Source of the DNA: Ramlibacter paludis
GTDB lineage: Bacteria; Pseudomonadota; Gammaproteobacteria; Burkholderiales; Burkholderiaceae_C
DNA length: 64,000 nucleotides
Assembly: GCF_022012305.1 (NCBI RefSeq)
Contig: NZ_JAKLTM010000001.1
Span: 310,001-374,000 of the forward strand
Direction: 5' to 3'
The translations under genes were made by a program, and so were the position numbers. Below the pieces are notes generated by a model. It did no database searches, was not told where the DNA came from, and was given only the letters and a program-made list of their open reading frames with translations. This document shows, in pieces, positions 25,026 to 34,028 of this stretch. Every line of letters begins with the position of its first letter. The stretch's first letter is position 1.

Positions 25026-26036
25026 ATGTTGCTGGCCCTGCGTGCCCACCCCTGGGCCGACCGCTTTCGCCTGCTCGCTCCCGGCGTGCTGGCTTGCGGC
25101 GTGGTCGGCGCCGCCGCCGGCTTCCTGTCGGAGCACTACGGCGCGCCGGTGATGCTGTTCGCCCTGCTGCTGGGCATGGCGATGAACTTCCTGTCGGCGG
25201 AAGGCGCCTGCAAGCCCGGCATCGAGTTCACCGCGCGGCAGCTGCTGCGGGTGGGCATCGCGCTGCTCGGGTTGCGCATCACGCTGGGACAGGTGGCGGC
25301 GTTGGGTTGGGGGCCGCTGGGGCTGGTGGTGCTGTCGGTGGCATTGACGATCGGCGTCTCGATCGTGGCTGCGCGCTTGCTCGGCTTCAAGGGGCAGTTC
25401 GGCCTGCTGACCGGCGGCGCCACTGCGATCTGCGGCGCGTCCGCGGCGCTGGCGCTTTCGGCAGCCCTGCCCGCGCATCCGCTCAAGGACCGCGCGACCT
25501 TGTTCACCGTGATCGGCGTGTCGGCGCTGTCGACCCTGGCCATGGTGCTGTATCCGATGCTGGTGCAGTGGCTCGGCCTCGCGCAGGTGCCGGCGGGGAT
25601 CTTCCTGGGTGCGACCATCCACGACGTGGCGCAGGTGGTCGGCGCGGGCTACAGCCTGTCCCCGCAGACCGGCGATGTCGCCACGCTGGTGAAGCTGCTG
25701 CGGGTGGCGATGCTGCTGCCCGTGATCCTGCTGGCTTCGCTGGCCACGCGCGCGCAGCATGCGCCGGGTACGCAGCGGCCGCCGCTGCTGCCGTGGTTCG
25801 CAGTGGCGTTCGCTGTGCTGGTCGCGGTCAATAGCACCGGATTCGTTCCGGCCGCGCTGCAGAAGTCGGGCAGCGACGTCTCGCGCTGGCTGCTGGTGGC
25901 CGCGATTGCGGGCATCGGCATGAAGACGCATTTGAAAGAACTCGTCGCCGTGGGCTTTAAGCCCGTGGCGCTCATGGTCGGAGAGACCCTGTTCCTCGCG
26001 GCCCTCGCGCTGGCGCTGTTGCGTTGGCTTGCCTAA
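25026..26036 (+). CDS. YeiH/UPF0324 family putative sulfate (anion) exporter
   Basis: 336 residues with about ten hydrophobic helices. 'LFALLLGMAMNFL', 'GIEFTARQLLRVGIALLGLRIT', 'GGATAICGASAALALS' and 'GATIHDVAQVVGAGYSLS' are the family's conserved blocks. UPF0324/YeiH members are linked to export of sulfate or sulfite during sulfonate use, although direct evidence is thin. With a TauD/TfdA dioxygenase in the same operon, a sulfonated or sulfated substrate releasing sulfite is a reasonable hypothesis. It starts four bases after the ligase stop. Confidence 0.85.
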   Translation: MLLALRAHPWADRFRLLAPGVLACGVVGAAAGFLSEHYGAPVMLFALLLGMAMNFLSAEGACKPGIEFTARQLLRVGIALLGLRITLGQVAALGWGPLGLVVLSVALTIGVSIVAARLLGFKGQFGLLTGGATAICGASAALALSAALPAHPLKDRATLFTVIGVSALSTLAMVLYPMLVQWLGLAQVPAGIFLGATIHDVAQVVGAGYSLSPQTGDVATLVKLLRVAMLLPVILLASLATRAQHAPGTQRPPLLPWFAVAFAVLVAVNSTGFVPAALQKSGSDVSRWLLVAAIAGIGMKTHLKELVAVGFKPVALMVGETLFLAALALALLRWLA

Positions 26037-26060
26037 ACTGAACCCGGAAGGGGATTCCCC

Positions 26061-27035
26061 ATGAAGTCATTCATCTCCCGGCGCGCGGTCATCGCCGCCG
26101 CCGTCCTGTCCACCTTCGGCCTCGCCGTGCACGCCCAGGCCTGGCCGGCCAAGCCGATCCGCCTGGTCGTCGCCGGTCCCGCCGGCGGCAGCGCCGACAT
26201 CCTTGCGCGCCTGGTGTCCGAGCCCATGGCCAAGGAACTGGGCCAGCCGGTGGTGGTCGACAACAAGGTCGGCGCCGGCGGCGCGATCGCGGTGCAGGAC
26301 ATCATCCAGTCGCCGCACGACGGCTACACCCTGCTGGTGGGCGTGAGCTCGCTGGTCAGCGAAGTGCCGCACATCGTCAAGCTCAAGTTCGACATGGCCA
26401 AGGAACTGCGTCCGCTCGCCGAGCTCGGTCGCGGCGGGCTGGTGCTGGTGGCCAATCCCACCGTTCCGGCGGCGAACCTGAAGGACCTGGTGGCTTACGC
26501 GAAGAAGAATCCGCGCCTGGTGTACGCCTCGTACAGCCCGGGTTCGCTGTCGCACGTGATGGGCCAGCAGCTGGCGCAGGCCGCCGGCATCGAGCTGGTG
26601 CATGCGGGCTACAAGGGCTCCACGACGGCGCTGACCGACGTGATGGGCAACCACGTGCCGCTGATGTTCGACGGCGTGCCGACTTCGCTGCCGCTGATCA
26701 AGGGCGGCAAGATCAAGGCGCTGGCCGTCAGCACGCCGGCGCGCCTGCCGCAGTTGCCCGACGTGCCGACCTTCCGCGAAGCCGGTTACCCGCAGCTCGA
26801 AGCGCTCGCCTGGATGGGCCTGTGGAGCGCGCCCGACGTGCCGGCCGCCGTGCAGCAACGCGTCCGCGCCGCGGCGCTGAAGGCGCTGGCCGATCCGGCG
26901 CTGCGCGCCAAGGTGCAGGAGACCGGCTTCGACGTCGGCCAGCCGCGCACCAGCGACGAGATGCAGAAGGGCCTGGCCGTCGACTACGAACGCATCGGCG
27001 GCGTCCTGAACGCGATCGGCTTCAAGCCGGAGTAA
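26061..27035 (+). CDS. Bug/TctC-family periplasmic solute-binding protein
   Basis: 324 residues with a signal peptide ending 'FGLAVHAQA'. 'WPAKPIRLVVAGPAGGSADI' and 'GQPVVVDNKVGAGG' are the Bug ligand loops, and 'HAGYKGSTTALTDVMG' replaces the usual VPYKG motif. It is the last gene of the plus-strand operon, 24 bases after the YeiH-like gene, and is followed by an intrinsic terminator at 27074-27110. It probably supplies the periplasmic capture step for the TauD/BKACE pathway or acts in sensing. There is no TctAB. Confidence 0.95.
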   Translation: MKSFISRRAVIAAAVLSTFGLAVHAQAWPAKPIRLVVAGPAGGSADILARLVSEPMAKELGQPVVVDNKVGAGGAIAVQDIIQSPHDGYTLLVGVSSLVSEVPHIVKLKFDMAKELRPLAELGRGGLVLVANPTVPAANLKDLVAYAKKNPRLVYASYSPGSLSHVMGQQLAQAAGIELVHAGYKGSTTALTDVMGNHVPLMFDGVPTSLPLIKGGKIKALAVSTPARLPQLPDVPTFREAGYPQLEALAWMGLWSAPDVPAAVQQRVRAAALKALADPALRAKVQETGFDVGQPRTSDEMQKGLAVDYERIGGVLNAIGFKPE

Positions 27036-27073
27036 GCGCGACAACCCTCTTTTTCATGGCTCCAAGCCCTTGG

Positions 27074-27110
27074 GCCGGATTGCTGGAAGGCGATCCGGCT
27101 TCTTTTTTTT
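27074..27110 (+). terminator. Intrinsic terminator of the TauD-BKACE-Bug operon
   Basis: Stem gccggat (27074-27080) pairs with atccggc (27093-27099), followed by a run ending in eight T (27103-27110). It lies 38 bases past the Bug stop. Confidence 0.85.
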
Positions 27111-27122
27111 GCTTCCGGGGCG

Positions 27123-27409
27123 CGTCGCGGCGGGCGGTGCGCGGTGCAGGCCCGCTGGGGCGTCGGTCGGCGGCTTCGCGCGCCGACTCCCCTGAAAGGC
27201 CGGTCCCGCCGGCGTCGCAAGGCACAACTCGTTGAGTTTTTGTCCGCTGCGCGGCCAAAAACTCCACTCAAACAGGTGCCTTGTCAGCATGAAACATACG
27301 CGCGGCTCGATTCGCTGGCGCTCTCGTAGCCGCGCTCCGCCGGCGGGACCGGCCTTTCAGGCGACTGCCCCTTCATGCGGGCCTGCACCGCACACCGCCC
27401 GCCGCGACG
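27123..27409. repeat. Four-tier nested palindrome between convergent operons
   Basis: Outer arms 27123-27155 and 27377-27409 match over 33 bases with one mismatch (C27140 opposite A27392). Inside are 24-base perfect arms (27191-27214 / 27338-27361), then caaggcac/gtgccttg (27218-27225 / 27276-27283), then gagtttttg/caaaaactc (27234-27242 / 27256-27264). The left spacer has its own hairpin, gtcggcg/cgccgac. The whole lies between the two facing terminators at 27074-27110 and 27434-27458. No credible gene is present. The remaining bases of the 443-base gap hold nothing I recognise. Confidence 0.85.
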
Positions 27410-27433
27410 TTAGGCAGTCGGTCGAATCCCGGC

Positions 27434-27458
27434 AAAAAAAAGCCCCGCCGAAGCGGGG
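27434..27458 (-). terminator. Intrinsic terminator of the RND cassette
   Basis: On the minus strand, ccccgc and gcgggg (27458-27453 and 27448-27443) form a GC stem with a ttcg tetraloop, followed by eight consecutive T (complement of the A run ending at 27441). It lies 20 bases after the RND gene stop at 27479. Confidence 0.85.
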
Positions 27459-27478
27459 TTCAAGAGGGAATCAATACT

Positions 27479-29866
27479 TCAACTTCTGGCATCCCTCAGC
27501 AGGTAATGCGACAAGGCCGGAATCAGCACCACGGCACCCACCATGTTCCACAGGAACATGAAGGCCAGCAGGATCCCCATGTCCCCCTGGAACTTGATCG
27601 GCGAGAACGCCCAGGTCGCGACGCCGGCCGCGAGCGTGATGCCCACCAGCACCACCACCTTGCCCGTGAAGCGCAAGGCGCTCGCGTAAGCCTGCGCCAG
27701 CGAGGCGCCGGCGCGCTGCTGCGCCAGCTGCACCGACAGCAGGTACAGCGCATAGTCGACGCCGATCCCCACCCCCAGCGCCACCACCGGCAGGGTCGCG
27801 ACCTTCACGCCGATGCCCAGCGCCACCATCAGCGCTTCGCACAGCAGGGAAGTCACGATCAGCGGCACGATCGCGACCACCACGGCGCGCCAGCTGCGGA
27901 AGGTGATGAAGCACAGCACCGCCACCGCGGCATACACCAGCAGCAGCATCTGCAGCCAGGCCTTGCGCACCACGATGTTGGTGGCCGCCTCGATGCCGGC
28001 GCTGCCGGCGGCCAGCAGGAACTGCCGGTCCTTGCCGCTGCGCTCCGTCGCGAAGGACTGCGCCACCGCGACCACGCGGTCCAGCGTCTCGGCGCGATGG
28101 TCCGACAGGTAGGCGATGACCGGCATCACCGAGCAATCGTTGTTGAACAGCTCCGGGTTGTTCACGCTGGCCTGCTGCGCCGCGTAGTTCAGCACGTCCT
28201 GGTTGCGCGCGATGGTCAGCCACTTGGGGCTGCCCTCGTTGCTGCCGGCCGTGATGCGCTGCACCGCGTTGGTCAGCGCCGTGGTGGCCTGCACGCCCGG
28301 CACCTGCTGCAGCGCCCAGGCCAGGCGGTCGGCTTCGACCAGCGTGCCGTACTTCAGGCAGCCTTCCTTGTCGGTCTTCACGATGACGGCGAAGGTGTCG
28401 CTGGAAAGCGTGTAGTGGCCCGTGATGTAGGCGTTGTCCAGGTTGTAGCGCGAGCCGGGCCGCAGCTCCGGCGCGCCGGCGTCGAGGTCACCGATCTTCA
28501 GGTGCCGGCTGGCCGCATAGCCACCCGCCGCGAGGACGACCGCCAGCAGCACGGCCACGCGCGCGCCACGCGGCGTGACGAACCACTGCAGGCCGGCAAA
28601 CAGCCGCGCGAGCGGCCCGGACGCATGTTCCGAATCCGCGGCCAGCGCACGCCGCGCCGCCGCCGGGCTCACGCCCAAATACGACAGCAGCACCGGCAGC
28701 AGGATCAGGTTGGTGACGATCAGCACCGCCACGCCGATGCTGGCCGACAGCGCCAGCTCCTGGATCACCGGGATGTCGATCACCATCAGCACGCCGAAGC
28801 CCACGGCGTCGGCCAGCAGCGCCGTGAGGCCCGCGAGGAACAGGCGGCGGAAGGTGAGCCGCGCGGCCACCAGCTGGTGCGCGCCGCGGCCGATGTCCTG
28901 CATGATGCCGTTCATCTTCTGCGCGCCGTGGCTCACGCCGATGGCGAACACGAGGAAAGGCACCAGGATCGAATACGGATCGAGCTGCAGCCCGAGCGCC
29001 GCCACGATCCCCAGCTGCCAGGCTACGGCCACCAGCGAGCAGCCCAGCACCAGCGCGGTGCTGCGCACGCAGCGCGTGTAGAGCCAGATGATCGCGGCGG
29101 CCGTGAGCGCAGCCAGCGCGAAGTACAGCGCGACCTGCATCAGGCCGTCCATCAGGTCGCCGGCCAGCTTGGCGAAGCCGATCGCGCGGATGCGCACCGG
29201 CGCCTGCTCGCCCATGGCGTCGTAGCGGTCACGCAGCTTGTCGATGGCGTGCGAGAGCGCACGGTAGTCCACCGGCTTGCCGGACGCGTCCTGCTCCAGC
29301 AGCGGCACCACCACCATGCTCGACTTGAAGTCGTTGCCGACCAGGCTGCCGACCAGGCCCGAGCGCGCGATGTTGGCCTTGAGCTGCTCGGTGGCGCGTC
29401 GCGAGCCGTCGAAGTTGTCCGGCATCACCGGGCCGCCGCGGAAGCCCTCCTCCGTCACCTCGGTCCAGCGCACGCCGGGCGCCCACAGCGACTTCTGCCA
29501 GGCACGGTCGACGCCCGGGGTGAGGAACAGCTCGTCGTGCACCTTGCGCAGCGCGTCGAGGTAGGCCTTGTCGTAGATGTCGCCGCGCGGGTTCTCGACC
29601 ACGATGCGCAGCGAGTCGCCCAGGCCGCGCAGCTCGAGGCGGTTGGCCAGGTAGTTCTGGATGAACGGATGGCCGCGCGGGATCATCTTGTCGAAGCTGG
29701 CGTTCAGCGACAGTCGCCAGCCGGCCAGGGCGACGAAGGCCAGCGTGAGCAGCGCGCACAGCACCAGCACGGCGCGGCGGTTGTTGAAGATCAGGCGCTC
29801 GATCAGCGCGCCCGATTCCGGAGCGGCATCGCCCGCCAGGTTGGCGGGCACGGTGGCAGCATGCAT
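27479..29866 (-). CDS. RND/MMPL-family transporter
   Basis: 795 residues with two repeats, each one helix, a large periplasmic loop (about 55-230 and 425-600) and five to six helices. The helix bundle includes 'LVFAIGVSHGAQKMNGIMQ' in the first half and 'VALGVGIGVDYALYLLSVQL' in the second; the latter GxGxDY motif carries the proton-relay Asp of MMPL/HAE3 transporters. Such proteins move hydrophobic lipids such as hopanoids, mycolates or terpenoids. It is the last gene of a cassette with YCF48/BNR, DUF1329 and DUF1302 proteins separated by 11-14 bases, a set that recurs in lipid- and steroid-using proteobacteria. An envelope lipid-transfer machine is inferred. Confidence 0.92.
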   Translation of the reverse strand: MHAATVPANLAGDAAPESGALIERLIFNNRRAVLVLCALLTLAFVALAGWRLSLNASFDKMIPRGHPFIQNYLANRLELRGLGDSLRIVVENPRGDIYDKAYLDALRKVHDELFLTPGVDRAWQKSLWAPGVRWTEVTEEGFRGGPVMPDNFDGSRRATEQLKANIARSGLVGSLVGNDFKSSMVVVPLLEQDASGKPVDYRALSHAIDKLRDRYDAMGEQAPVRIRAIGFAKLAGDLMDGLMQVALYFALAALTAAAIIWLYTRCVRSTALVLGCSLVAVAWQLGIVAALGLQLDPYSILVPFLVFAIGVSHGAQKMNGIMQDIGRGAHQLVAARLTFRRLFLAGLTALLADAVGFGVLMVIDIPVIQELALSASIGVAVLIVTNLILLPVLLSYLGVSPAAARRALAADSEHASGPLARLFAGLQWFVTPRGARVAVLLAVVLAAGGYAASRHLKIGDLDAGAPELRPGSRYNLDNAYITGHYTLSSDTFAVIVKTDKEGCLKYGTLVEADRLAWALQQVPGVQATTALTNAVQRITAGSNEGSPKWLTIARNQDVLNYAAQQASVNNPELFNNDCSVMPVIAYLSDHRAETLDRVVAVAQSFATERSGKDRQFLLAAGSAGIEAATNIVVRKAWLQMLLLVYAAVAVLCFITFRSWRAVVVAIVPLIVTSLLCEALMVALGIGVKVATLPVVALGVGIGVDYALYLLSVQLAQQRAGASLAQAYASALRFTGKVVVLVGITLAAGVATWAFSPIKFQGDMGILLAFMFLWNMVGAVVLIPALSHYLLRDARS

Positions 29867-29880
29867 GGGAGGGTTCCGAA

Positions 29881-30855
29881 TCAGGGCAGCGGCTGCAGTT
29901 GCACGCCGCGGGGGCCGGCCACGAGAACGGCGGCGGGTCCGGCAGGGAGAAGGGCCGCGGCGGGCAAGGCGCGTTGCAGCGCGATCGCCTGGAAGGTGGC
30001 ACCGTCGTCGCTGCTGGCGAGCAGCTGCCCGGCCTGGCCTGCGAGCAGGAAGCGGCCTTGCGCGTCGACCGTTCCGGCGGTGAGGCCAGACGGGATTCCG
30101 GTCGCAATCGCCTGCCAGCTCGCGCCGGAGTCGGCGCTGCGCACCGCGTTGCCGCGCAGGCCGAAGGCCACCACGGCCTTGTCGTTGCCGGTCACGCCGA
30201 ACAGCGTGCCCGCGTAGGGCGTCACCTGTCGCACGAAACGTCCGCTGGCCGCATCGAGCTTCAGCAGCAGGCCTTGCTCGCCCGCCATGTAGACGGTGCC
30301 GGCGATGCCGCGCACCGCATACACGTGCAGGCCCTTCGGGTTGTCGACGCTGTCCTTCAGCGTTTCCCAGTGCACGCCGCCGTCGGCGGTGCGCAGCACG
30401 AGCCCGAAGGCGCCGACGGCGTAGCCGCTGAGCGGATCGGCGAACCACACGTCGAGCAGCGGGACGTCGGCCGCATCGGGACGGCCGTCGCGCTGCTTGG
30501 CCCACTTCTTCCCGCCGTCGAGCGTGTGCAGGATCACGCCGTCGTGCCCCACGGCCCAACCGAGCTGCGCGGTGGGGAAGTGCAGCGCCACGAGATCGGA
30601 GCTCACCGGCACTTCGGCCTGCTGCCAGCTGCGGCCGCCGTCGTCCGACAGCAGGATGTGGCCGCGCTGGCCGGCGGCGACGATGCGCGTGCCGGCGCGG
30701 GCCAATGCATTGAGCAAGCCGCGGTCGGCCAGGCGCGTCGCCACCGCAGGCGTGTCCAGCACGTCGCGCGAAGGCGCGGGAACGGCGGTCTGGGCCAGGG
30801 CGGCGGCGGCGAGGCCGGCCGCCAGCAGCAGCCCCAACGGACGGCGGCGCAGCAT
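29881..30855 (-). CDS. YCF48/BNR-repeat (sialidase-fold) exported protein
   Basis: 324 residues with a signal peptide ending 'AAAALAQ'. At least four beta-propeller blades show the Asp-box-like pattern, for example 'LLSDDGGRSWQQ', 'LHTLDGGKKWAK', 'LRTADGGVHWETL', 'VRSADSGASWQAI' and 'LASSDDGATFQAI'. The fold matches the YCF48/photosystem II stability factor family; in nonphotosynthetic bacteria it accompanies RND and DUF1329 genes. Probably a periplasmic scaffold linking the RND pump to the outer-membrane partner (inference). It sits between DUF1329 and the RND gene. Confidence 0.9.
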   Translation of the reverse strand: MLRRRPLGLLLAAGLAAAALAQTAVPAPSRDVLDTPAVATRLADRGLLNALARAGTRIVAAGQRGHILLSDDGGRSWQQAEVPVSSDLVALHFPTAQLGWAVGHDGVILHTLDGGKKWAKQRDGRPDAADVPLLDVWFADPLSGYAVGAFGLVLRTADGGVHWETLKDSVDNPKGLHVYAVRGIAGTVYMAGEQGLLLKLDAASGRFVRQVTPYAGTLFGVTGNDKAVVAFGLRGNAVRSADSGASWQAIATGIPSGLTAGTVDAQGRFLLAGQAGQLLASSDDGATFQAIALQRALPAAALLPAGPAAVLVAGPRGVQLQPLP

Positions 30856-30866
30856 GGTCGCGTCCC

Positions 30867-32204
30867 TCAGCGGATGCCGGAGCCGGCCAGCGCGTCGGGC
30901 GTCCATTCGCGGTCGCCCAGCGGCTTGGTCTGCTTGAGGCCGCCGGTCTCGGCGATGAAGCCGGTGACGGAGTAGATGCGCGAGACCAGGTCGTAGTGGC
31001 CGAACATGTCGGTGTAGGGCGCGGGCACGTCGTAGCTGGGCGCCATGTAGGCGAAGCCGGCGCGATAGAGCTGGCCGCGCGCGTCGTAGCCGTCGGAGGC
31101 CAGCGCCGCCCAGGAGTCTTCGTCCAGGTAGAAGGTGCGCTTGCCGTACACGTGGCGCTTGTCGGCCTTCAGCGTGGCGTCGACCACCCACACGCGGTGC
31201 AGCTCCCAGCGCACCAGGTCCGGGTTCAGGTGGTTGGGCTTGAGCAGGTCGTCCTGCTTGGCCTGGTACACCGCCTGGTAGGCGTTGTAAGGCACGTACA
31301 TCTCCTTCTTGCCCACCAGCTTGAAGTCGAAGCGGTCCATGGCGCCGTTGAAGATGAAGGTGTCGTCGAAGGTCGTCGAGCCGGCGGTGCCGGGGTTCGG
31401 CGTGTCGTGCGCCAGGTCCGGCGCCACCTTCACGCGGCGCTGGCCGGGCAGGTAGGTCCAGGCACGGCGTTCCTTGCTGCCGATGTCCAGCGGATCGACC
31501 AGCATCAGGGCTTCACCGGCGCGGCGGGCCGGGCCGCTGTACTGCAGCTTCAGCTTCCAGAAGATGTCGGCATCGGGCTTGTTTACGTCCCAGAACGGAT
31601 ACTCCTGCGTGCTCTGGCCTTCCACGGCCAGCGTCACGCGGCCGTTCGCATCCATGGTGAGGTTGCGGTACTTGGACTCGTAGGCCACGCCGTTGAAGCG
31701 CACGAGGTGGTTCCACATCGCCTCGTAGCCGGTCTTCGGGATGGGGAAGGGGAAGCCCGCGTGCGCGCCTTCCATCGAGCGGCCGTCGTTGAGCGTCTTC
31801 GCCTTGAGCGCGCTCTTCGCGGTGTTGTCGGTGACGTACTTCGGGAAGGCCACTGTGCGGTGCGTCTTGTAGACGTCCATGCGGAACGTGGGGTAACGCT
31901 GGATCAGCGCCTTGGCGCCTTCCGTCAGCTTGTCGGCATGCTGCGCCGCGTTCTTGGCATCGATCACCAGCAGTGGCTTCTCGCCGGCAAAAGGATTCGG
32001 GCGGATGCCGTCGCCGGCCTTGTAGCCCGCGGGCGGCGTCGTCATGCCGCCGGTGTAGGCGGGAATGCTGCCGTCCTTGTTGCCGGCCTTTTCGGCGCCG
32101 ATCGGCGTGAGCGTGGTGCCGAGGGCCTTGGCTTCGTCGGCAGTGATGGTGGCGCCGGCGCACAGGGGCAGCGCGGCGGCGATGAGCGTGAGCATGAATC
32201 GCAT
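30867..32204 (-). CDS. DUF1329 periplasmic protein (LolA/LolB-like fold family)
   Basis: 445 residues with a short signal peptide ending 'LCAGA'. 'ITADEAKALGTTLTPIGAEKAGN' is the DUF1329 opening and 'IPAYTGGMTTPPAGY' follows; 'YLPGQRRVKVAPDLAHDTPNP' and 'MYVPYNAYQAVYQAK' are other conserved blocks. The family has a lipoprotein-carrier-like half-barrel and is assumed to carry hydrophobic ligands through the periplasm. It lies eleven bases from both the DUF1302 and YCF48-like genes, so it is the middle of the cassette. Confidence 0.92.
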   Translation of the reverse strand: MRFMLTLIAAALPLCAGATITADEAKALGTTLTPIGAEKAGNKDGSIPAYTGGMTTPPAGYKAGDGIRPNPFAGEKPLLVIDAKNAAQHADKLTEGAKALIQRYPTFRMDVYKTHRTVAFPKYVTDNTAKSALKAKTLNDGRSMEGAHAGFPFPIPKTGYEAMWNHLVRFNGVAYESKYRNLTMDANGRVTLAVEGQSTQEYPFWDVNKPDADIFWKLKLQYSGPARRAGEALMLVDPLDIGSKERRAWTYLPGQRRVKVAPDLAHDTPNPGTAGSTTFDDTFIFNGAMDRFDFKLVGKKEMYVPYNAYQAVYQAKQDDLLKPNHLNPDLVRWELHRVWVVDATLKADKRHVYGKRTFYLDEDSWAALASDGYDARGQLYRAGFAYMAPSYDVPAPYTDMFGHYDLVSRIYSVTGFIAETGGLKQTKPLGDREWTPDALAGSGIR

Positions 32205-32215
32205 GGCGACTCTCC

Positions 32216-33877
32216 TTAGAACGTGGTCTTGAAGGTCAGGCTGACCATGCCGCGATCGCGCAGGAAGGTGGTCAGGCCGTTGGTGGAGGTGACCGCGGTG
32301 CCGTTGTGCTTGTAGCGGCCGACGTAGTCGATGTACTTCAGGTCGAAGCGGTACTTCTGGTAGAGGTCGGCGCCGAGGCCGACGGCGTAGTTGCCCAACG
32401 ATTCGTTGCCGCCGAACACCGTGGCGGCGTTGCCGCGCAGGCCGACGGAATAGGACATCGGCGCCGACAGGTCCAGGCCCGGCAACACCTGGTACCAGGT
32501 GGGCGTGAAGGCGAAGGCCGCGCCGACGTAGCTGTGCGTGGCGCAGCCGTCCATCTTGTCCTTGCCGGCGCAGGGCGCATAGCCGATCGCGTTGAACAGG
32601 TTCGCGCCGCTGCGCACCTTGGAGTAGTTGGACCAGGCCAGTTCCGCGGCCCAGGTGGCGGCGTCGAACATGCCGGTCTTTGACACGGTGCCGACCGCGT
32701 TGACCAGCGCGTGCCAGGTGTCGCCGCGCGGGCCCTTGGTCTCGCCCTGCTCCGGCAGGCCGGGGGCGATGCCCAGCACCTGCGCGTTCAGCGGCGTGTT
32801 GCGGCGCTGCGAGAGTTCGGCGCCGATGCTCACGCCGCCCACGTTCTTGGCCAGGCTCACGCCGTACAGGTCGATGTTGTCGGCGTAGACCAGGTTGTAG
32901 CGGCTGGCGCTGGCCGGGCCCACGGTGGTGAGCAGCGTCTGCGGCAGCTTGTCGGCGAAGCGGCGGTAGTAGAAGCCCAGGGAGCCATCGAGCCAGGCCG
33001 GGCTCCAGCGCGCGGACAGGCCGAACTCGCCGTGCTGGCTGGGTTCGGCGGCGGGGCCGCGGTAGGCAAAGCCGAGGCCGGCGCTGATGAACTGGCGGTC
33101 GGGACCGTTGAACACGAAGTCCACGGGGCCGAGGTAGGTGCCGCCTTCGGGATAGCGCGCCGCTTCCCACTCCAGCAGGTACTGCGCGGAGAGCGACAGC
33201 GTGTCGGTCACTTGCGCCTGGGCGGAAAGCTGGTTCAGCGGACGGAACAGTTCCTTGGCTTCGGTGCCCGGCGTGGCAAAGCCCTTTTGCAAGTCCAGCG
33301 GGTTCTGCGCGTAGGCCACGCTGTGCATGTGGCCGGTGAGGAACAGCGACTCGCCCCAGTACAGGGTGTGGCGGCCGGCCTTGGCGCGCACCGGCACGCC
33401 GGCTACGTCGCCGCCGCCGAAGACGAAGGCGTCGAGCACCTCACCGGACGGGCCCGCGTAGAAGCGCTTGACGGTGTTGCTGTACTGGTTGTTGACGTAG
33501 CTGGGGATGCCCACCAGCGGCGCGTTCGGGTTGCTGCGGCTGGTGTCGCCATAGGCGGCGTCGTACCAGCCGGCGGCGCTGACGCGCGCGCCGAAGTTCT
33601 TGCGGTAGACCAGGTCCAGCTCGGACAGCACGTCCAGGCGCTTGGCGACGGCATCGCCGCGGTCGAAGCTGTAGTCGCCTTCGTCGGCCAGGGCGGAGTT
33701 GCCGATCTTCTGGTCGCGGCTTTCGGCACGCACCCCGTAGTTCAGGCGCAGCGTGTTGTCCCAGCGCACCGTCAGGTCGGGATTGCCGGTGTCGATCTCG
33801 AACGCCTGGGCGGCGGTGGCGCACAGCAGGGCGGCCGCCAGGGCAATGGCGCGTCGGGGCGACGGGAATGCGTTCAA
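32216..33877 (-). CDS. DUF1302 outer-membrane beta-barrel protein
   Basis: 553 residues with a signal peptide ending 'CATAAQA'. 'FEIDTGNPDLTVRWDNTLRLNYGVR' (split across residues about 26-50) opens the mature part, then alternating amphipathic strands such as 'DLVYRKNFGARVSAAGWYD' and a C terminus ending in aromatic 'VSLTFKTTF', typical of BAM-assembled barrels. DUF1302 proteins always travel with DUF1329 and probably form the outer-membrane pore or receptor of the RND system. First gene of the cassette. Upstream 33878-34028 contains only G- and C-rich runs. Confidence 0.92.
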   Translation of the reverse strand: MNAFPSPRRAIALAAALLCATAAQAFEIDTGNPDLTVRWDNTLRLNYGVRAESRDQKIGNSALADEGDYSFDRGDAVAKRLDVLSELDLVYRKNFGARVSAAGWYDAAYGDTSRSNPNAPLVGIPSYVNNQYSNTVKRFYAGPSGEVLDAFVFGGGDVAGVPVRAKAGRHTLYWGESLFLTGHMHSVAYAQNPLDLQKGFATPGTEAKELFRPLNQLSAQAQVTDTLSLSAQYLLEWEAARYPEGGTYLGPVDFVFNGPDRQFISAGLGFAYRGPAAEPSQHGEFGLSARWSPAWLDGSLGFYYRRFADKLPQTLLTTVGPASASRYNLVYADNIDLYGVSLAKNVGGVSIGAELSQRRNTPLNAQVLGIAPGLPEQGETKGPRGDTWHALVNAVGTVSKTGMFDAATWAAELAWSNYSKVRSGANLFNAIGYAPCAGKDKMDGCATHSYVGAAFAFTPTWYQVLPGLDLSAPMSYSVGLRGNAATVFGGNESLGNYAVGLGADLYQKYRFDLKYIDYVGRYKHNGTAVTSTNGLTTFLRDRGMVSLTFKTTF

Positions 33878-34028
33878 GGGAGCTCCTCTTTGTTGTCCGT
33901 GGATGCGTGCGCGCGGCGTGGCGCGACGTGGGCGAATTCTGGGCAGGGGGGTGGTCCCGCTGCCCCCTCCTGCCGGGGGGGCTGGGGGGAACCCTAGGCC
34001 GTGCGGCGGCCCCCGCTAAACTGCTCGC

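Noticed and set aside
33940-34000. G- and C-rich runs before the MFS gene as a G-quadruplex or terminator
   Set aside because: Runs are irregular and no T tract or consistent spacing supports either.
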